Part shown: positions 53,746 through 62,212 of the stretch, in pieces
Layout of the letters: the number at the start of each line of letters is the position of its first letter
Position numbering within the stretch: the stretch's first letter is position 1
NCBI RefSeq assembly: GCF_022024055.1
Contig: NZ_CP091788.1
Span: 372,001-436,000 of the forward strand
DNA length: 64,000 nt
Direction of reading: 5' to 3'
DNA from: Prevotella sp. E2-28
GTDB taxonomy: Bacteria > Bacteroidota > Bacteroidia > Bacteroidales > Bacteroidaceae
The notes under the pieces: model-generated
What the model was told of the DNA's origin: nothing
Seen by the model: only the letters and a program-made list of their open reading frames with translations
Database searches by the model: none
Made by a program: the position numbers and the translations under genes

Positions 53746-55050
53746 TTAGGGGAGACGGGTAATCTTTGCACCAAGAGCATTCAGACGACCTTCGATATTT
53801 TCATAGCCGCGATCTATCTGCTCGATGTTGTCAATACGACTGGTACCTTTTGCACTCATAGCAGCAATCAGCAAGGCGATTCCTGCACGGATATCTGGGC
53901 TCGACATGCGTCCACCACGCAGTTGCAGTTTGCGGTCATGGCCTACTACTACGGCACGATGTGGGTCGCAAAGGATAATCTGTGCACCCATGTCGATGAG
54001 CTTGTCAACGAAGAACAGGCGGCTCTCGAACATCTTCTGATGTACCAATACTGATCCGCGAGCTTGTGTAGCTACGGTAATCAGTACAGACAGAAGGTCT
54101 GGCGTCAGTCCAGGCCAAGGCGCATCAGCCAATGTCATGATGGTGCCATCGATAAACGATTGTATCTCATAGTGGCGCATACGGGGGATGAAGAGGTCGT
54201 CGCCTTCTTCCTTGATTTTGATACCCATGCGTCGGAAAGTGTTGGGGATTATGCCCAAGTCTTTGATTGCACAATTCTTGATGCGGATGCCGTCGCCTAC
54301 CATTGCAGCCATACCGATAAACGAGCCCACCTCAATCATATCGGGCAGGATAGTATGCTCTGTACCATTTAGGTGATCCACACCTTCGATGGTCAGCAGG
54401 TTTGAGGCGATACCGCTGATGCGTGCGCCCATTTTGTTCAGCATCTTGCAGAGCTGTTGCAGATAGGGCTCGCAGGCTGCATTATAAATCGTTGTTGTTC
54501 CCTTCGCCATCACTGCAGCCATCACAATATTGGCAGTACCTGTAACAGAAGCCTCGTCGAGCAGCATGTAGCAGCCCTTGAGTTGCTGAGCATAGATTTC
54601 ATAGACATCACGCTCAGCCACATGATGGAACTGTGCGCCCAGTCGTTCGAAACCGAGGAAGTGAGTGTCCAGACGGCGACGACCAATCTTGTCGCCACCA
54701 GGTTTGGCAATCGTAGCCTTACCCATGCGAGCAAGCAGCGGACCAATCATCATGACCGATCCACGCAGTTGTGCACATTTCTGTACGAACTCATTACTTT
54801 GTAGGTAGTCCAAATTTAAGTTGTCAGACTGGAATGTATAGGTGTTTCCTTCAGAAGTGACCTTTACACCAACGTCCTTCAACAATTGGATGAGGTTCAT
54901 AACATCCCTAATCTTGGGAATGTTATGGATGGTTACCTTCTCGCTAGTCAGCAAGGTGGCACAGATAACCTCCAGGGCCTCGTTTTTGGCACCCTGTGGC
55001 TGGATGTCTCCACTTAGAGTATGTCCTCCTTCTATTATGAATGCTGCCAT
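53746..55050 (-). CDS. murA: UDP-N-acetylglucosamine 1-carboxyvinyltransferase with Asp at the usual Cys
   Basis: 434 aa. First committed step of peptidoglycan synthesis. Contains GAKNEALEV near the N-terminus and the flexible loop AKPGGDKIGRRRLDTH. Position 120 is Asp where the well-studied enzymes have a Cys (E. coli Cys115), the residue attacked by fosfomycin. Other motifs (PGLTPDLLSVL, RGGRMSSPDIRAGIAL) are intact, so the enzyme should be active. Predicts intrinsic fosfomycin insensitivity at the target. Confidence 0.96.
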   Translation of the reverse strand: MAAFIIEGGHTLSGDIQPQGAKNEALEVICATLLTSEKVTIHNIPKIRDVMNLIQLLKDVGVKVTSEGNTYTFQSDNLNLDYLQSNEFVQKCAQLRGSVMMIGPLLARMGKATIAKPGGDKIGRRRLDTHFLGFERLGAQFHHVAERDVYEIYAQQLKGCYMLLDEASVTGTANIVMAAVMAKGTTTIYNAACEPYLQQLCKMLNKMGARISGIASNLLTIEGVDHLNGTEHTILPDMIEVGSFIGMAAMVGDGIRIKNCAIKDLGIIPNTFRRMGIKIKEEGDDLFIPRMRHYEIQSFIDGTIMTLADAPWPGLTPDLLSVLITVATQARGSVLVHQKMFESRLFFVDKLIDMGAQIILCDPHRAVVVGHDRKLQLRGGRMSSPDIRAGIALLIAAMSAKGTSRIDNIEQIDRGYENIEGRLNALGAKITRLP

Positions 55051-55053
55051 TTA

Positions 55054-55659
55054 CTACTTCTTTTTCTTTCCAGATGAACGTTTCTGTTGAGGCTCGCTAA
55101 GATTAACACGTTCGAAAACGAAACTGTTAAGATCTAACTGTATTGCGCCATTTGTCATGCGAGTCATATCATCGGCCACTTTCTCATCGTCAATAGAACC
55201 GTGTCCCCACTGCACCAAATCGCGCTTCATCTGATTGGCTGTCAGGCGAATCAGTTCATCGCGCTCGTCGCCATCAGGCATCGTCTTAAGTTCCTCAAGC
55301 AGTTCGCTCACCAGTTTTCCGTAATGGCGCAGGCGAACATTGCTCTGAGGCAACTTCATAGGCTGGGGCTTATCGTGGAATTTCTCTGCTCCACTGATAT
55401 CATAAGGCCAGTCAATGTCCAGTTGCTTGTGGCTCATTAGGTAAAGATGATCCCATAGCGTCTGCTCGTAACCGCTGTTCTCACGAATCTGGGGTACCTT
55501 TGTCTCCATCAGTTTTACGATGGTCTTAGCGCACAGCAATCGCTCTTCCTTTGTGGGCAGTGTAACGGCATAATCTACCATCCGCTGTATCTCGCGTCCG
55601 TATTCTGGCATCTGCAGCAGTTCGCGCTGCGTGTTGTAGTCTAAACCTCTTATTTCCAT
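55054..55659 (-). CDS. DUF4290-family protein
   Basis: 201 aa. MEIRGLDYNTQRELLQMPEY, IQRMVDYAVTLPTKEERLLC and DHLYLMSHKQLDIDWPYDIS are typical of DUF4290 (from memory). Mostly helical, cytoplasmic, with a basic C-terminal tail (KKRSSGKKKK-like). Always found near murA in Bacteroidetes as far as I recall; function unknown. 3 bp before murA. Confidence 0.88.
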   Translation of the reverse strand: MEIRGLDYNTQRELLQMPEYGREIQRMVDYAVTLPTKEERLLCAKTIVKLMETKVPQIRENSGYEQTLWDHLYLMSHKQLDIDWPYDISGAEKFHDKPQPMKLPQSNVRLRHYGKLVSELLEELKTMPDGDERDELIRLTANQMKRDLVQWGHGSIDDEKVADDMTRMTNGAIQLDLNSFVFERVNLSEPQQKRSSGKKKK

Positions 55660-55663
55660 AGTG

Positions 55664-56353
55664 TTAAATTAGTTTCTTAGGCATCTTTGCCACGTAATCC
55701 TTCAGGTAGAAGGGCTCAAAGTAAGCCACATCTTCCGTCTGCTCGTTCAGCAAACGGCGTTCTGCCAGTGGCTGCATCCATTTTGCCAGTGGCTCAATGC
55801 CCTCTATCAGGTGGGCATTAGGATGGTTGATAGTCTCCATACATTTAGCTGCACCGTTGCCAAAGAAATACACAGGGCGCTCGTCGAGCCATTGCTTGTA
55901 GGTTTCTTCGCTTACCACGTCAGCGCTTACGGGGCGCACTTCATGAAGGGCACGGTCATAAATACCTGCATAGACCTCCATACGGCGAGCGTCAATCATG
56001 GGGCAGAGTAGGGCGTTATCTTCCACCATCTCGCGCAGCAATACGGGCACACACATCAGTTCCAATGTAGGCACGGCAATCAACTTCAGGTTTCTGCCAT
56101 AGCAGATGCCTTTGGCCATTGACACACCGATACGTAATCCTGTGTATGAACCTGGGCCGCAACTCACGGCTACGGCATCAAACGGAATAGCATGATTATC
56201 AGTAAACGAGAGGGCTTCATCAACCATCGATCCAAGTCGTTCAGCATGATTCGGTCCACTGTGGTCTTCCTGCTGGAAAATCACATGTGAATCCTCTGAA
56301 ACGGCCACCGAGCACACAGAGGTGCTAGTCTCTATATGTAGTATACACGACAT
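55664..56353 (-). CDS. tsaB: tRNA threonylcarbamoyladenosine biosynthesis protein TsaB
   Basis: 229 aa. ASKHA-fold Kae1/TsaB-like: ILHIETSTSVCSVAVSED, SGPNHAERLGSMVDEAL and SCGPGSYTGLRIGVSMAKG. Works with TsaC, TsaD and TsaE in t6A synthesis on tRNA. First gene of the six-gene cluster, with a promoter element at 56385-56392. Confidence 0.95.
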   Translation of the reverse strand: MSCILHIETSTSVCSVAVSEDSHVIFQQEDHSGPNHAERLGSMVDEALSFTDNHAIPFDAVAVSCGPGSYTGLRIGVSMAKGICYGRNLKLIAVPTLELMCVPVLLREMVEDNALLCPMIDARRMEVYAGIYDRALHEVRPVSADVVSEETYKQWLDERPVYFFGNGAAKCMETINHPNAHLIEGIEPLAKWMQPLAERRLLNEQTEDVAYFEPFYLKDYVAKMPKKLI

Positions 56354-56384
56354 TTTTCTTATACCTTAATTATATATGAATGTG

Positions 56385-56392
56385 CAAAGGTA
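56385..56392 (-). promoter_or_regulatory. -7 element of the tsaB-to-rseP cluster
   Basis: TACCTTTG on the minus strand, 32 bp before the ATG at 56353. Confidence 0.7.
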
Positions 56393-56429
56393 CGCATTTT
56401 TTCCTAAACCGCCACTGATTTTAGAAAAA

Positions 56430-56510
56430 TTATGTTTTATGTGGTATCAGCGAACAGCCCACACAAAGTAGCGTGTAGATGCAGCACGCAATGATTAATT
56501 TCTTGTTCAT
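56430..56510 (-). CDS. Possible 26-aa lipoprotein-like small protein
   Basis: ATG at 56510, stop TAA at 56430. The peptide is a hydrophobic signal-like sequence with a cysteine (starts MNKKLIIACC, then CVGCSLIPHKT), resembling a short lipoprotein signal plus a stump. It begins 15 bp after the stop of the gene at 56526-57053. It could be a true small lipoprotein or a gene remnant. Confidence 0.35.
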   Translation of the reverse strand: MNKKLIIACCIYTLLCVGCSLIPHKT

Positions 56511-56525
56511 GATATTATTGTCTGA

Positions 56526-57053
56526 TTATTCTTTGATGAGTTTCTCGAAATACGAAAACATCCATTCTGAGATATTGTCTGGACGCATGCCTGTTTCAAT
56601 AACGGCTGGGTGATGATGACGCAGCAATTCTGCGTTATCTTCTAAATAGTAGAAGTCCATGAAGGCAGGATGATAGTTCGTATCTATCGCAGCCTGACAT
56701 AGAGTCTTGAAACCTTCTTCAGAAGATAACTCCCTATTGAGGACCTGATGGGCAACATAAAGCACGTATTGAAAATAGACATCATCATCGGTGAAGTCGA
56801 GTTCCAAGTCTTTAAGGATAGAATCAACAAGTGATGAGAATTCAAATGCGTTCAGGTTTAGGTCTTCGCCAGCCAATTGGGTAAGGGCATCTGACTTAAA
56901 ACCTTTATCCAGCATCTCCCAAGCCCATGTTTTCCATTCTTCTGTCATTCCCTTTTGCTGTCTGTATTGGAAAAGCACCAAGCGGGTGATGGGTACGGCC
57001 CGAATAATCGACTTTAATCTGCCATTTGGTTGAGGTATTTCTATCGTGGTCAT
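56526..57053 (-). CDS. Hypothetical cytoplasmic protein
   Basis: 175 aa from the ATG at 57053; a -7 element at 57104-57111 excludes the longer start. I do not recognise it. It is mostly alpha-helical and acidic, with no signal peptide or membrane segment. Contains DDDVYFQYVLYVAHQVLNRE and RPDNISEWMFSYFEKLIKE. Sits at the edge of the accessory region; a short lipoprotein-like ORF follows. Confidence 0.7.
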   Translation of the reverse strand: MTTIEIPQPNGRLKSIIRAVPITRLVLFQYRQQKGMTEEWKTWAWEMLDKGFKSDALTQLAGEDLNLNAFEFSSLVDSILKDLELDFTDDDVYFQYVLYVAHQVLNRELSSEEGFKTLCQAAIDTNYHPAFMDFYYLEDNAELLRHHHPAVIETGMRPDNISEWMFSYFEKLIKE

Positions 57054-57103
57054 TTTGCTTTTATTGTAGAATGCTCTGCGTGGTGTATTTTTAATTGGTC
57101 TTG

Positions 57104-57111
57104 CAAAGGTA
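57104..57111 (-). promoter_or_regulatory. -7 element of the hypothetical gene at 56526
   Basis: TACCTTTG on the minus strand, 51 bp before the ATG at 57053. The surrounding bases (ttgcaaaggtaatcaaaaa on the plus strand) also occur at the promoter at 58149. Confidence 0.7.
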
Positions 57112-57223
57112 ATCAAAAAACAGATACCCTTACCAATCTTTCGTGTCTTTTTGTGACATTTTTTTACTTATAGTTGCCTATTTGGCAGAACATTAAAATT
57201 TGAGGGGTAGAAGAGATCAGTGA

Positions 57224-57239
57224 GGGGTGAAGTCACCCC
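57224..57239. repeat. Small GGGGTGA hairpin between two hypothetical genes
   Basis: GGGGTGA-AG-TCACCCC, a perfect 7-bp stem. TGAGGGGT also occurs 20 bp upstream (57201), so it may be a remnant of a tandem palindrome array. No T-run follows. The rest of the 57054-57309 spacer shows nothing else beyond the promoter at 57104. Confidence 0.5.
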
Positions 57240-57309
57240 AACAACATTAATTCTTCTTTCTTTTTTCTTTTTTGATTACAACAGAAGTAACCCTTCAATA
57301 GCACACAGA

Positions 57310-58116
57310 CTATATGCAGAAACCGCAAGAAAGTTGATACATCTCAGGTCCGCGATTGTTCTTAAAGAATGACGTAGGGGATATCTTAAAATAGAAAGGA
57401 GGGTAATAGCACCGCCCTAAAGGTGGCAAAAATTTGAAAATGAAATCAACAGTAAAAGGTCTCTGTCCAATATCTTTTGTGTCAACACTATATTCTTCGC
57501 CTTTAAACTCGTATCCACGATTTGCCCAAGCCGAAACATTCCAGTTTACGATAGCTCCTAACGAGATGCCAAGACCGCTTTTGAAAAAGTAGTGAGTGTA
57601 AATTATAGGTATCAGTATGCTCATTACGTTCAGGCTATTGCTGGTGCTTGTTTGGTATTCATCAAAAGCTACAAGACTCATCACAAGATTATTCTTTTCC
57701 CAATGAACATCTTTATTTAATTCATAATGCCGATATCCCAAGCCAAGGCCTATGCTCCATTCGTTTTGGTAACCGAAAGGATGCCAGTCAAAAGATGTCT
57801 CTAAGCCAAGTTCTATGTTTCCGTATCTGTCTCCTTTTTCAAGGTTTTCTGGTCCATTGAAAAAACCGCCGAATCCTATATTGAAATGTGGAGTCAATTC
57901 CCATCTCCCCATTTCAGTAATGACAATTTTGCAACGATTACGTTTATTAAAGATGTTACAACCAGCAATTTGTCCTTCTAAACTATCATTACTAACAGAC
58001 GTCCATGTACTTTCTTCCTCCCTTATCACAGAGTCTGGCATCTCTGCTGCAATAGCATGATTGGCATTTGTCAGGTTTACAATTGACAAAAGGAATAAAA
58101 TCAATAGTCGTTTCAT
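57310..58116 (-). CDS. Probable outer-membrane beta-barrel protein
   Basis: 268 aa from the ATG at 58116 (a second ATG at 58125 adds three residues). Signal peptide (MKRLLILFLLSIVNLTNANHAIA). From about 70 on, alternating hydrophobic/aromatic strands (HFNIGFGGFFNGPENL, WSIGLGLGYRHYEL, GISLGAIVNWNVSAW) indicate an 8- to 10-strand outer-membrane barrel. Ends YQLSCGFCI. No family assigned. Single gene with a -7 element at 58149-58156. Confidence 0.75.
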   Translation of the reverse strand: MKRLLILFLLSIVNLTNANHAIAAEMPDSVIREEESTWTSVSNDSLEGQIAGCNIFNKRNRCKIVITEMGRWELTPHFNIGFGGFFNGPENLEKGDRYGNIELGLETSFDWHPFGYQNEWSIGLGLGYRHYELNKDVHWEKNNLVMSLVAFDEYQTSTSNSLNVMSILIPIIYTHYFFKSGLGISLGAIVNWNVSAWANRGYEFKGEEYSVDTKDIGQRPFTVDFIFKFLPPLGRCYYPPFYFKISPTSFFKNNRGPEMYQLSCGFCI

Positions 58117-58148
58117 ATAAATCATATTTCTTAATTATATCGTTTTTG

Positions 58149-58156
58149 CAAAGGTA
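58149..58156 (-). promoter_or_regulatory. -7 element of the beta-barrel gene
   Basis: TACCTTTG on the minus strand, 33 bp before the ATG at 58116. Confidence 0.7.
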
Positions 58157-58287
58157 ATCAAAAATGTAATAACCCTCAAATCTTTATGATAAAAATGTGT
58201 TAAGCGTTTTTTTTTGCCAACACTTAACATTGGCGGAACGTAACTGGTTTATTATGAATGCCTTAGCGTTTTTGAACGTACTATAAG

Positions 58288-58418
58288 ACTTAACATAACA
58301 CTTAACATAGAGTTAACATAGACTTAACATTCATTCTTCAGAAAAAAACAGGACAAGGCAAATTTGGGGCATCTATGTTAACTCTATGTTAAGTCTATGT
58401 TAACTCTTTTGTTAAGTG
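58288..58418. repeat. 11-bp-phased inverted repeat array (TTAAC boxes)
   Basis: Left half: ACTTAACAT or AGTTAACAT boxes at 58288, 58300, 58311 and 58322. Right half: ATGTTAACT, ATGTTAAGT, ATGTTAACT at 58375, 58386 and 58397, then TTGTTAAGT near 58409. Spacing is 11 bp (once 12), one helical turn. Positions 58301-58321 and 58373-58393 are perfect 21-bp inverted copies, with a 51-bp loop between. Confidence 0.9.
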
Positions 58419-58544
58419 TTGAAGTCCTAAATTTTTGTCTAAAGCTCTGTGTATGAGTATTTTATGCTTTTGTTATGTTAAGTCTTTCATGAAATCAGAA
58501 CTTTTTTTTAAAAAAAAGGATGATCATTGCTGGTGTATAGTTTT

Positions 58545-58610
58545 GTTCCCACGTTGGGACTATGTCGTTCCCAGCGTGGGACTGAATCGCTCCTAGCGTG
58601 GGAACCGAAA
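58545..58610. repeat. 22-bp palindromic tandem repeat (3 units)
   Basis: Units at 58545, 58567 and 58589, exactly 22 bp apart. Core such as GTTCCCA-GC-GTGGGAC plus a spacer of about 6 bp; the third unit is slightly diverged. Different sequence but same architecture as the arrays at 11786 and 39613. An ATG follows directly at 58611. Confidence 0.92.
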
Positions 58611-58724
58611 ATGAACAGCAGAATTGTCTCATTTAGTGAGCGTATGAAGTCCCTGATTCCGAAATTTTCTGGGCAATTCGTGAAAATTTTGTCTTGTTGG
58701 GCTTATAATCTTAAATATTTTATT

Positions 58725-58732
58725 TATATTTG
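58725..58732 (+). promoter_or_regulatory. -7 element of the unknown four-gene operon
   Basis: TATATTTG, 30 bp before the ATG at 58762. No clear -33 box. Confidence 0.65.
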
Positions 58733-58761
58733 CAGGCAGAACCAACCTAAAGCAATAAATA

Positions 58762-59556
58762 ATGCAGGAGATACTTAAGATACATAAATACATACCTCAA
58801 TTTGGAATGGTTCTTGAGAAGTTCTTACAATCTAACTATCCAGAGGCGGAGATTCAGAAAGGCAGACGTGGGAATACACTCATTATGAAACGATCGGCTA
58901 GGGAACGTCTGATGATTAGATTTGAAAGTGATTCTCAACAACAGAATACTATCTTGCATTTCAGTTCCTACAAATGGGTCGTTCGGGGTATTCGTTATGG
59001 CATGCTGGGTGTCTGGCCTACTCCGATAGTCATATCAGGAGCTGGTGGCTTCGAAGAGTATTTGGCTGAGAATTTAGGACGGTATTTGGGAATGAGATTT
59101 TGGGCAAAAGCAGAATTGCTGAAACCTAAGGGGATTCCGCCAGATACGTATTTCTGTATTGGCCTGTTTCTATTGGGATGCCTGTTTTTTGCTATCTACA
59201 GTTGTTTTGATTTCGTCTATAGTGACAGTATCTGGTGGTTTTCAGGATGGTGTAAAAGGAATGGACTGATGGCGTTTTTGTATTCATTAGTCATTTGGAT
59301 ACTATTTTTCTATTTGTGGAATAGAAAGAAGCGATTGCCGTTGCTGTCGTACCTGATATTAACTGTTTCTTGTATGACAGGCTGGACATCATTGTCAACG
59401 GCATATAACGTAGGTCGACTTGGTGGCTCAAGTTATCTTGTTGGCTTACTATACTTCATAGCGTTACTCGTGCCATTTGTGATGGGGGGCTTTATCTATA
59501 AATCCCAAAAGCATATTGAGGCTGTCTTTATTAGCAGACCACTGTATAATCCTTAG
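58762..59556 (+). CDS. Hypothetical membrane protein
   Basis: 264 aa, family not recognised. N-terminal soluble part (about 1-125; EKFLQSNYPEAEIQKGRRGN, FSSYKWVVRGIRYGMLGVWP), then four hydrophobic segments (about 130-150, 170-190, 197-215, 222-247). No signal peptide, so the N-terminus is probably cytoplasmic. First gene of a run of four unknown genes on the plus strand. Confidence 0.75.
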   Translation: MQEILKIHKYIPQFGMVLEKFLQSNYPEAEIQKGRRGNTLIMKRSARERLMIRFESDSQQQNTILHFSSYKWVVRGIRYGMLGVWPTPIVISGAGGFEEYLAENLGRYLGMRFWAKAELLKPKGIPPDTYFCIGLFLLGCLFFAIYSCFDFVYSDSIWWFSGWCKRNGLMAFLYSLVIWILFFYLWNRKKRLPLLSYLILTVSCMTGWTSLSTAYNVGRLGGSSYLVGLLYFIALLVPFVMGGFIYKSQKHIEAVFISRPLYNP

Positions 59557-59578
59557 GTTATGACGCAAATATAGAAAG

Positions 59579-60451
59579 ATGAATATGAATAAAATAGGTG
59601 AAGAGAAAAATAGTAGAATACGGAAGAGAGTCTTTTGGTATTCTATAGGAATGATACTGTTAGTAGGTATAGTCGTGTTAGCCAAATATTCTCTGACAGG
59701 TTCGGCAACAATTTCCGTTGGTGTCATTACATGCATCATCATGCGTAATATCATGAAGCTAAAGGAAGGTTATGATGCAAAATCTTCAGCTCCTAAATGG
59801 TATCTGCCTCTACTTGTTTTCACTGGATTAATGACTATTTTTGGTGGTATTGTCGTTTGTAAGAGTTTAACAGGGTATGTCTATACGCTGACAGACGGTA
59901 GAATCTCATCGTGGACTCTTTTTGCCATCATTGCATTTGTCTTGGTTGTCGTCATCATTTGTTTGGGGATTCTAAAAAAGGGGAAACCCGCAAAGACTGT
60001 GCGTATATACATTTTTATAATGACGGTTTCCTGGTGTTTAATTATTGCTCAGTGTGGAGGCTCAATGGCGCATTATGAAAATATCAAGCATCATGAGTCA
60101 TTTCAAGATGATATGGAGAAGTATGAGGCAAAGCAAAAACAAGAATATTCAAAAAAACTGGTAGGGAAATGGGTTACTGCTGCCATTATTCTGGGGCAGG
60201 AAAAAGTTGTAGAAGAATTTCATGCAGACGGCACCTGGCAACGTGGAGATGCAGACGGAATTCATAGTAAGGGCTGTTGGACTTATGTAGGGGCCAAGCA
60301 AATAAAGATACAAGAAACTTGGGTTAGGGTAGGAGAAAGTAAAAGTCCATCAGATAACAATTGGCTTATGACGATTAACTATCTAAATGATGACGAAATG
60401 TCTCTACGAAAGGGTGATTATAACATCATCTATAAGCGTATGAAGGAATAG
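59579..60451 (+). CDS. Hypothetical membrane protein with C-terminal beta domain
   Basis: 290 aa. A basic N-terminus, four hydrophobic segments (about 18-36, 42-58, 77-93, 110-130, and one more near 140-158), then a coil-forming linker and a C-terminal beta-rich domain (about 195-290: GKWVTAAIILGQEKVVEEFH, GTWQRGDADGIHSKGCWTYV) that looks lipocalin/DUF-like and is probably extracytoplasmic. Family not recognised. 22 bp after the previous gene. Confidence 0.72.
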   Translation: MNMNKIGEEKNSRIRKRVFWYSIGMILLVGIVVLAKYSLTGSATISVGVITCIIMRNIMKLKEGYDAKSSAPKWYLPLLVFTGLMTIFGGIVVCKSLTGYVYTLTDGRISSWTLFAIIAFVLVVVIICLGILKKGKPAKTVRIYIFIMTVSWCLIIAQCGGSMAHYENIKHHESFQDDMEKYEAKQKQEYSKKLVGKWVTAAIILGQEKVVEEFHADGTWQRGDADGIHSKGCWTYVGAKQIKIQETWVRVGESKSPSDNNWLMTINYLNDDEMSLRKGDYNIIYKRMKE

Positions 60452-60509
60452 AAGAATATTTCTTAGGTGGTGGGTATTATGGAATAAACTAATTAATAAT
60501 AGTAAGTGT

Positions 60510-62207
60510 ATGAAAACGAAATCTTTTTTATTTTTATCGCTGACTTTATTAAACTCAGTAACAATGGTTGCTCAGACAACAAGTGTTGTAAGAACAGATA
60601 AGATTGATGAGAAAACAGGATTTAAGTGGACTGAAGTTAAGAATGGAGAATTATTGGGGGCAGAAGTAAATGGAAAAGTCGTGGTTCCATGTAAATATAC
60701 TGATATTAGCTATAGCTCAGGTTTTTTTGATGTATATAGTTACAAAAGTCAATTATCGGCATGTTATAAGGAAAATGGTAATTGTATCATTCCAGAAAGT
60801 CGAGGATATGAAAGCATTAGTAGCTTTATGTATCAATATGATTCGTATATTTCTGTTCGCCAGAATAAAAATGAAGGAGCTTGTGATTCTGAAGGTAAAG
60901 AAATAGTTTCGCCTAAACTAGGTTATGAACAAGTTAGCTTTAACAAAGACAAGCCAGGTCTTTGTAGCGTTAAAAAGAATGGTTGTTGGGGACTCTACAA
61001 TTATACTCTGAGCAAAGAAGTTGTTCCTGTCTCATTAGGTTGTACATCAATACATTTATGGAGTTTAAAAAACAATAAAGTGGAAGTCGAAAAAGGGAAA
61101 ACACAAGGAGTTGTTGATATCATATCAGAAAAAGTCATTATACCATTTTCACGTGGATATACCAATATTTCTATGTCGGTAAATTCTGATTATTATATGG
61201 TTAAAAAAGATGGTTTTGTAGGTGTGTGTGACTTGAATGGTAATGAATTGATTTCACCTTCAAGAGGTTATACGGAAATTGTAAAACAAGGTCATAACGG
61301 AGTGTCATATTTTGGCATAACACGAGACAACAAGTCTGGAGCCTGTGACATGAACGGGAAGAAAATCGTAGAGCCCAAATATGAATCTCTTGTGTTATCA
61401 CAAGGCCAATTTATGTGTAAGGTTACAGCAGATAGATGGCAGTCAATTGGTATCAGAGGAGATGGTAGTAAAATCTCAGGTATTTCAGAACCCACTACAC
61501 AATACTCGACTTCTTCAAAAACATCCTTAAGAACTTCTTCCTCTTCATCGTCATCCCGATCATCATCGTCAAGTAGCTATTCTTCCTCATCATCTTCTTC
61601 ATCTGGTAAGTTGTTAAAAAACGGAACTTTTACAGATACTGGTGTGTTTAGGGTTGGTGCGCAAATTGCAAGGTCTGGACAACCAAAACTATTATCATTT
61701 ACGATATATGAGAAAAAAATAGTAGATGGAAATGGGAAAGAGTTTTTTTACCAGGGAAATATCCAGTTTGACAATGTGGATTCAAGAGTATACGGCTCGC
61801 TCCAGTCATTGTACTATTTGGTAAGTAACAATGGCAATGAACTTAAAAAAGTAGAAACCAATAAAGTAATGGGAATTGATGTGTCAACAGTTTATTATTA
61901 TACATATGGTGACGCTAGAGCACAATTCCAAGGTAATGCATATTATCCAAACATGAATGGAGCGGGTTCTGGGGGCACCTATATTGCTCCTTCGAACAAC
62001 AATACCAATCAAGGTTCTTCAACAATTCAATATGGATATAAGAAGTGTAATAGTTGTTCTGGACAAAAAAAGTGCTCCGTATGTCACGGTAAAGGAAGGG
62101 TTATGGGATCGTATAATACTGGATCTATTAATTGCGGTGCCTGCGGTGGTGATGGGAATTGCAACCGTTGTAATGGAACAGGACAAATATATGGAATACT
62201 TAGATAG
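60510..62207 (+). CDS. Exported WG-repeat protein with DnaJ-like zinc-finger C-terminus
   Basis: 565 aa. Signal peptide (MKTKSFLFLSLTLLNSVTMVAQ). Residues about 35-320 contain several WG/KWG-type repeats (KNGCWGLYNYTLSKEVVPVS, KKDGFVGVCDLNGNELISPS, DNKSGACDMNGKKIVEPKYE). A serine-rich low-complexity linker (about 335-370) follows, then a beta-rich region (about 370-490). The last 55 residues hold four CxxCxGxG-like motifs (CNSCSGQKKCSVCHGKGR, CGACGGDGNCNRCNGTGQ) as in DnaJ zinc fingers, a striking end for an exported protein. Function unknown; probably binds zinc and acts at the envelope. Confidence 0.85.
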   Translation: MKTKSFLFLSLTLLNSVTMVAQTTSVVRTDKIDEKTGFKWTEVKNGELLGAEVNGKVVVPCKYTDISYSSGFFDVYSYKSQLSACYKENGNCIIPESRGYESISSFMYQYDSYISVRQNKNEGACDSEGKEIVSPKLGYEQVSFNKDKPGLCSVKKNGCWGLYNYTLSKEVVPVSLGCTSIHLWSLKNNKVEVEKGKTQGVVDIISEKVIIPFSRGYTNISMSVNSDYYMVKKDGFVGVCDLNGNELISPSRGYTEIVKQGHNGVSYFGITRDNKSGACDMNGKKIVEPKYESLVLSQGQFMCKVTADRWQSIGIRGDGSKISGISEPTTQYSTSSKTSLRTSSSSSSSRSSSSSSYSSSSSSSSGKLLKNGTFTDTGVFRVGAQIARSGQPKLLSFTIYEKKIVDGNGKEFFYQGNIQFDNVDSRVYGSLQSLYYLVSNNGNELKKVETNKVMGIDVSTVYYYTYGDARAQFQGNAYYPNMNGAGSGGTYIAPSNNNTNQGSSTIQYGYKKCNSCSGQKKCSVCHGKGRVMGSYNTGSINCGACGGDGNCNRCNGTGQIYGILR

Positions 62208-62212
62208 ATAAC

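Larger units (their letters stand above)
58117..58761. other. Intergenic region with phased repeats
   Basis: 645 bp between two divergent hypothetical genes. It holds the minus-strand promoter at 58149, the 11-bp-phased inverted array at 58288-58418, a further ATGTTAAGT copy near 58475, the 22-bp array at 58545-58610, and the plus-strand -7 element at 58725. No convincing protein gene. Confidence 0.75.

Noticed and set aside
57224..57239. Rho-independent terminator
   Set aside because: Perfect stem but no T-run on either strand; recorded as a small hairpin instead.
58527..58778. 83-codon open frame upstream of the unknown operon
   Set aside because: Its first 28 codons are the 22-bp palindrome array and its 3' part covers the promoter of the next gene; only the part from the ATG at 58611 was kept as a weak note in the findings.
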